Positions 62,759 to 64,000 of a stretch of 64,000 nt of DNA are shown piece by piece. Source of the stretch: Neospora caninum Liverpool (lineage: Eukaryota; Apicomplexa; Conoidasida; Eucoccidiorida; Sarcocystidae); the NCBI RefSeq assembly GCF_000208865.1, contig NC_018390.1:2808270-2872269 (forward strand), in the 5' to 3' direction. Numbering within the stretch: the first letter of the stretch is position 1; each line of letters begins with the position of its first letter. The translations under genes and the position numbers were made by a program. Under the pieces are notes generated by a model that had not been told where the DNA came from, did no database searches, and worked only from the letters and a program-made list of their open reading frames with translations.

Positions 62759-64000
62759 ATGGTATGGCCGCCGACTCCAACCTCGACTTCCTCTTCGACT
62801 CAGACGCCTCTCGCCTCTCTCTTGCCCCTCCAGTTCTTTCCTTCGTCGCCAGGATGTTCACCAACATCTCGCCAATTCGACGTCTGTTCCCAGGCCTCTC
62901 TCGGCTTTGGCATCTCGGGGGGAGGCAGTAGCCCAAGCAGATCGGGGGCGCAGCGCTCAGTCGCTTCACATGCTCCCAGAGGCCTGTCTCTGCCTTCCTC
63001 TTCTGGCGTTGTCGCTGCAGGGGTGGGCTCTTCTGCGGTGTCCACTCCTGCGTCGCCCCGGTTCTTTCCGTTCACACAGACAGCCAGTCCCTCTGCGGCG
63101 CTTCTGTCGAAAGTGCTGGTCGGCTCCGGCTCTCCTACCCGTGCGGGCGGACGAGTGACGCCGTCGACGCCTCTCCACCTTACCGCGTCCCCGACCGGCG
63201 ATCCGTTCGCTCTCTTTGCGACGACTTCCACATCCTCGGATTCTGCAGAGGCCGGCGGGCCCTTTTCCAGTGCCACGGGAAATGGTGAGGCCTCGGGAAC
63301 TGTCACCCCCACACTGCTTCTCCCGCTCTCCCGCCGAAGCTACCAACCGGCACTGCTCTTCGGCACCTCGGTCTCTGCATCGACGCTTTCACCCAGGGTG
63401 GGCGAACGGCGAACGGCCATGGAGAAAGGCGAATCGTGCGCAGATTCAACTCCCGTGGGGGGAGCCGTGGGTGCGTCATTAAGTCAGTGCGCTCTAGACT
63501 TCAGTCCCCGCCTCCTTAACACGCCCCGCTCCGGCCGGGGCTTGTCGCGATCCTACACAGTGGACGTAGGCCCCGCGGCCTCTCTCCTTGCTGGCGGGAG
63601 CAGTCACCCAGCCCTCCTCGTGCAGCAGCAAAATGCGCTGCATGCACTGGCGAAGGGCGAGGCCACGCTTTTGCCCAACGCCGCGTCTTCCGGTTCGGCT
63701 GGGCACGCAGGCGCGAAGGAACCCGCAGAGAGCGACGCGGGCGCCACGACTCCCGCGGAGACAACACCGCCTGAACCGTTCCCTTCAGAAAATGACAACT
63801 GCCTGCAGAAAGCAGGTATCGCCTCACCTCGTTTCCACGGACTAGGAGAGACTGGCGCCGTAGGAACGGATTCGGCGGGTCACCTCCCCCTTCCCACGGC
63901 CCTGACTCGAACCTTGAGTGGAGCCCGCAGCGTGTCTTCGCCTGCGTCGCGACAGACCCCTGCCACATCCCGGGCGATGGACAGTCGCACACCTTCAGGT
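62759..64000 (+). CDS. 5' part of a large Ser/Thr/Pro/Gly-rich protein, runs off the window
   Basis: From the ATG at 62759 (CACCATGGTATGG, good context) the frame stays open for 414 codons to the last base. The chain is low in complexity and rich in Ser, Thr, Pro, Gly and Ala. Scattered hydrophobic spots include LGFGISGGG, RFFPFTQ, DPFALFATTS, ALLFGTS and LDFSPRLLNTPRSGRG. The sparse FG/LFG pairs within a Ser/Thr-rich disordered chain recall FG-nucleoporins, but the density is low and this is only a suggestion. Many SP and TP pairs look like phosphorylation sites for proline-directed kinases. There is no signal peptide or membrane segment in the visible part. Any folded domain must lie beyond the window. 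Confidence 0.75.
   Translation, partial: MVWPPTPTSTSSSTQTPLASLLPLQFFPSSPGCSPTSRQFDVCSQASLGFGISGGGSSPSRSGAQRSVASHAPRGLSLPSSSGVVAAGVGSSAVSTPASPRFFPFTQTASPSAALLSKVLVGSGSPTRAGGRVTPSTPLHLTASPTGDPFALFATTSTSSDSAEAGGPFSSATGNGEASGTVTPTLLLPLSRRSYQPALLFGTSVSASTLSPRVGERRTAMEKGESCADSTPVGGAVGASLSQCALDFSPRLLNTPRSGRGLSRSYTVDVGPAASLLAGGSSHPALLVQQQNALHALAKGEATLLPNAASSGSAGHAGAKEPAESDAGATTPAETTPPEPFPSENDNCLQKAGIASPRFHGLGETGAVGTDSAGHLPLPTALTRTLSGARSVSSPASRQTPATSRAMDSRTPSG

Overview
The window reads as nuclear DNA of a coccidian apicomplexan, either Toxoplasma gondii or a very close relative such as Hammondia or Neospora. The evidence is intron-rich genes with GT-AG splice sites, about 50% GC, dispersed (TA)n and (TG)n microsatellites, fragments of mitochondrial cox1 scattered in the nuclear DNA, and a run of genes typical of Toxoplasma. 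From memory of gene order, this run matches a stretch of T. gondii chromosome IX holding HSP29, CPC1, MIC16, PEPCK, Rab11A and GAPDH1. The species cannot be settled from sequence reading alone.

Layout from left to right. 1-3.5 kb is GC-rich with overlapping open frames and no gene I can support. 3.6-8.0 kb (minus) is a strictosidine-synthase/APMAP-like beta-propeller protein in at least seven exons. 9.4-9.9 kb (minus) is a small coiled-coil protein. 10.5-11.8 kb (minus) is a small heat-shock protein of about 30 kDa (HSP29-like). 17.0-19.2 kb (plus) is a four-exon gene for an unrecognised 220-residue protein with an MGNAC acylation start. 21.2-26.7 kb (minus) is cathepsin C (CPC1). 28.1-32.2 kb (plus) is a thrombospondin-repeat microneme protein (MIC16). 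32.7-34.05 kb (minus) is a zinc-ribbon plus HIT-like protein. 35.5-38.3 kb (plus) is ATP-dependent PEP carboxykinase. 40.4-43.2 kb (plus) is an SNM1/Pso2-type DNA-crosslink-repair nuclease. 44.2-47.2 kb (minus) is Rab11. 49.2-49.9 kb (minus) holds a weak two-exon candidate. 52.1-53.5 kb (minus) is GAPDH, divergent from an intronless 600-residue hypothetical protein at 54.3-56.1 kb (plus). 62.76 kb to the window end (plus) is the start of a long Ser/Pro/Thr-rich protein that runs off the edge.

The genes are independent eukaryotic units, not an operon. They touch central carbon metabolism (GAPDH, PEPCK), secretory traffic and invasion organelles (Rab11, MIC16, CPC1), proteostasis (HSP29) and DNA repair (SNM1). 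For most of them I joined exons by hand at GT/AG sites and checked that the phase holds across every junction. Coordinates of internal exon ends may be off by a base or two.

The least ordinary signals are these. Four separate copies of the same short cox1 segment are present, one beside a 46-bp near-perfect inverted repeat. The SNM1 protein ends in an apparent PCNA-binding box and SUMO-interacting motif. The HIT-like protein has lost two of its three triad histidines. The MGNAC protein has no recognisable family.
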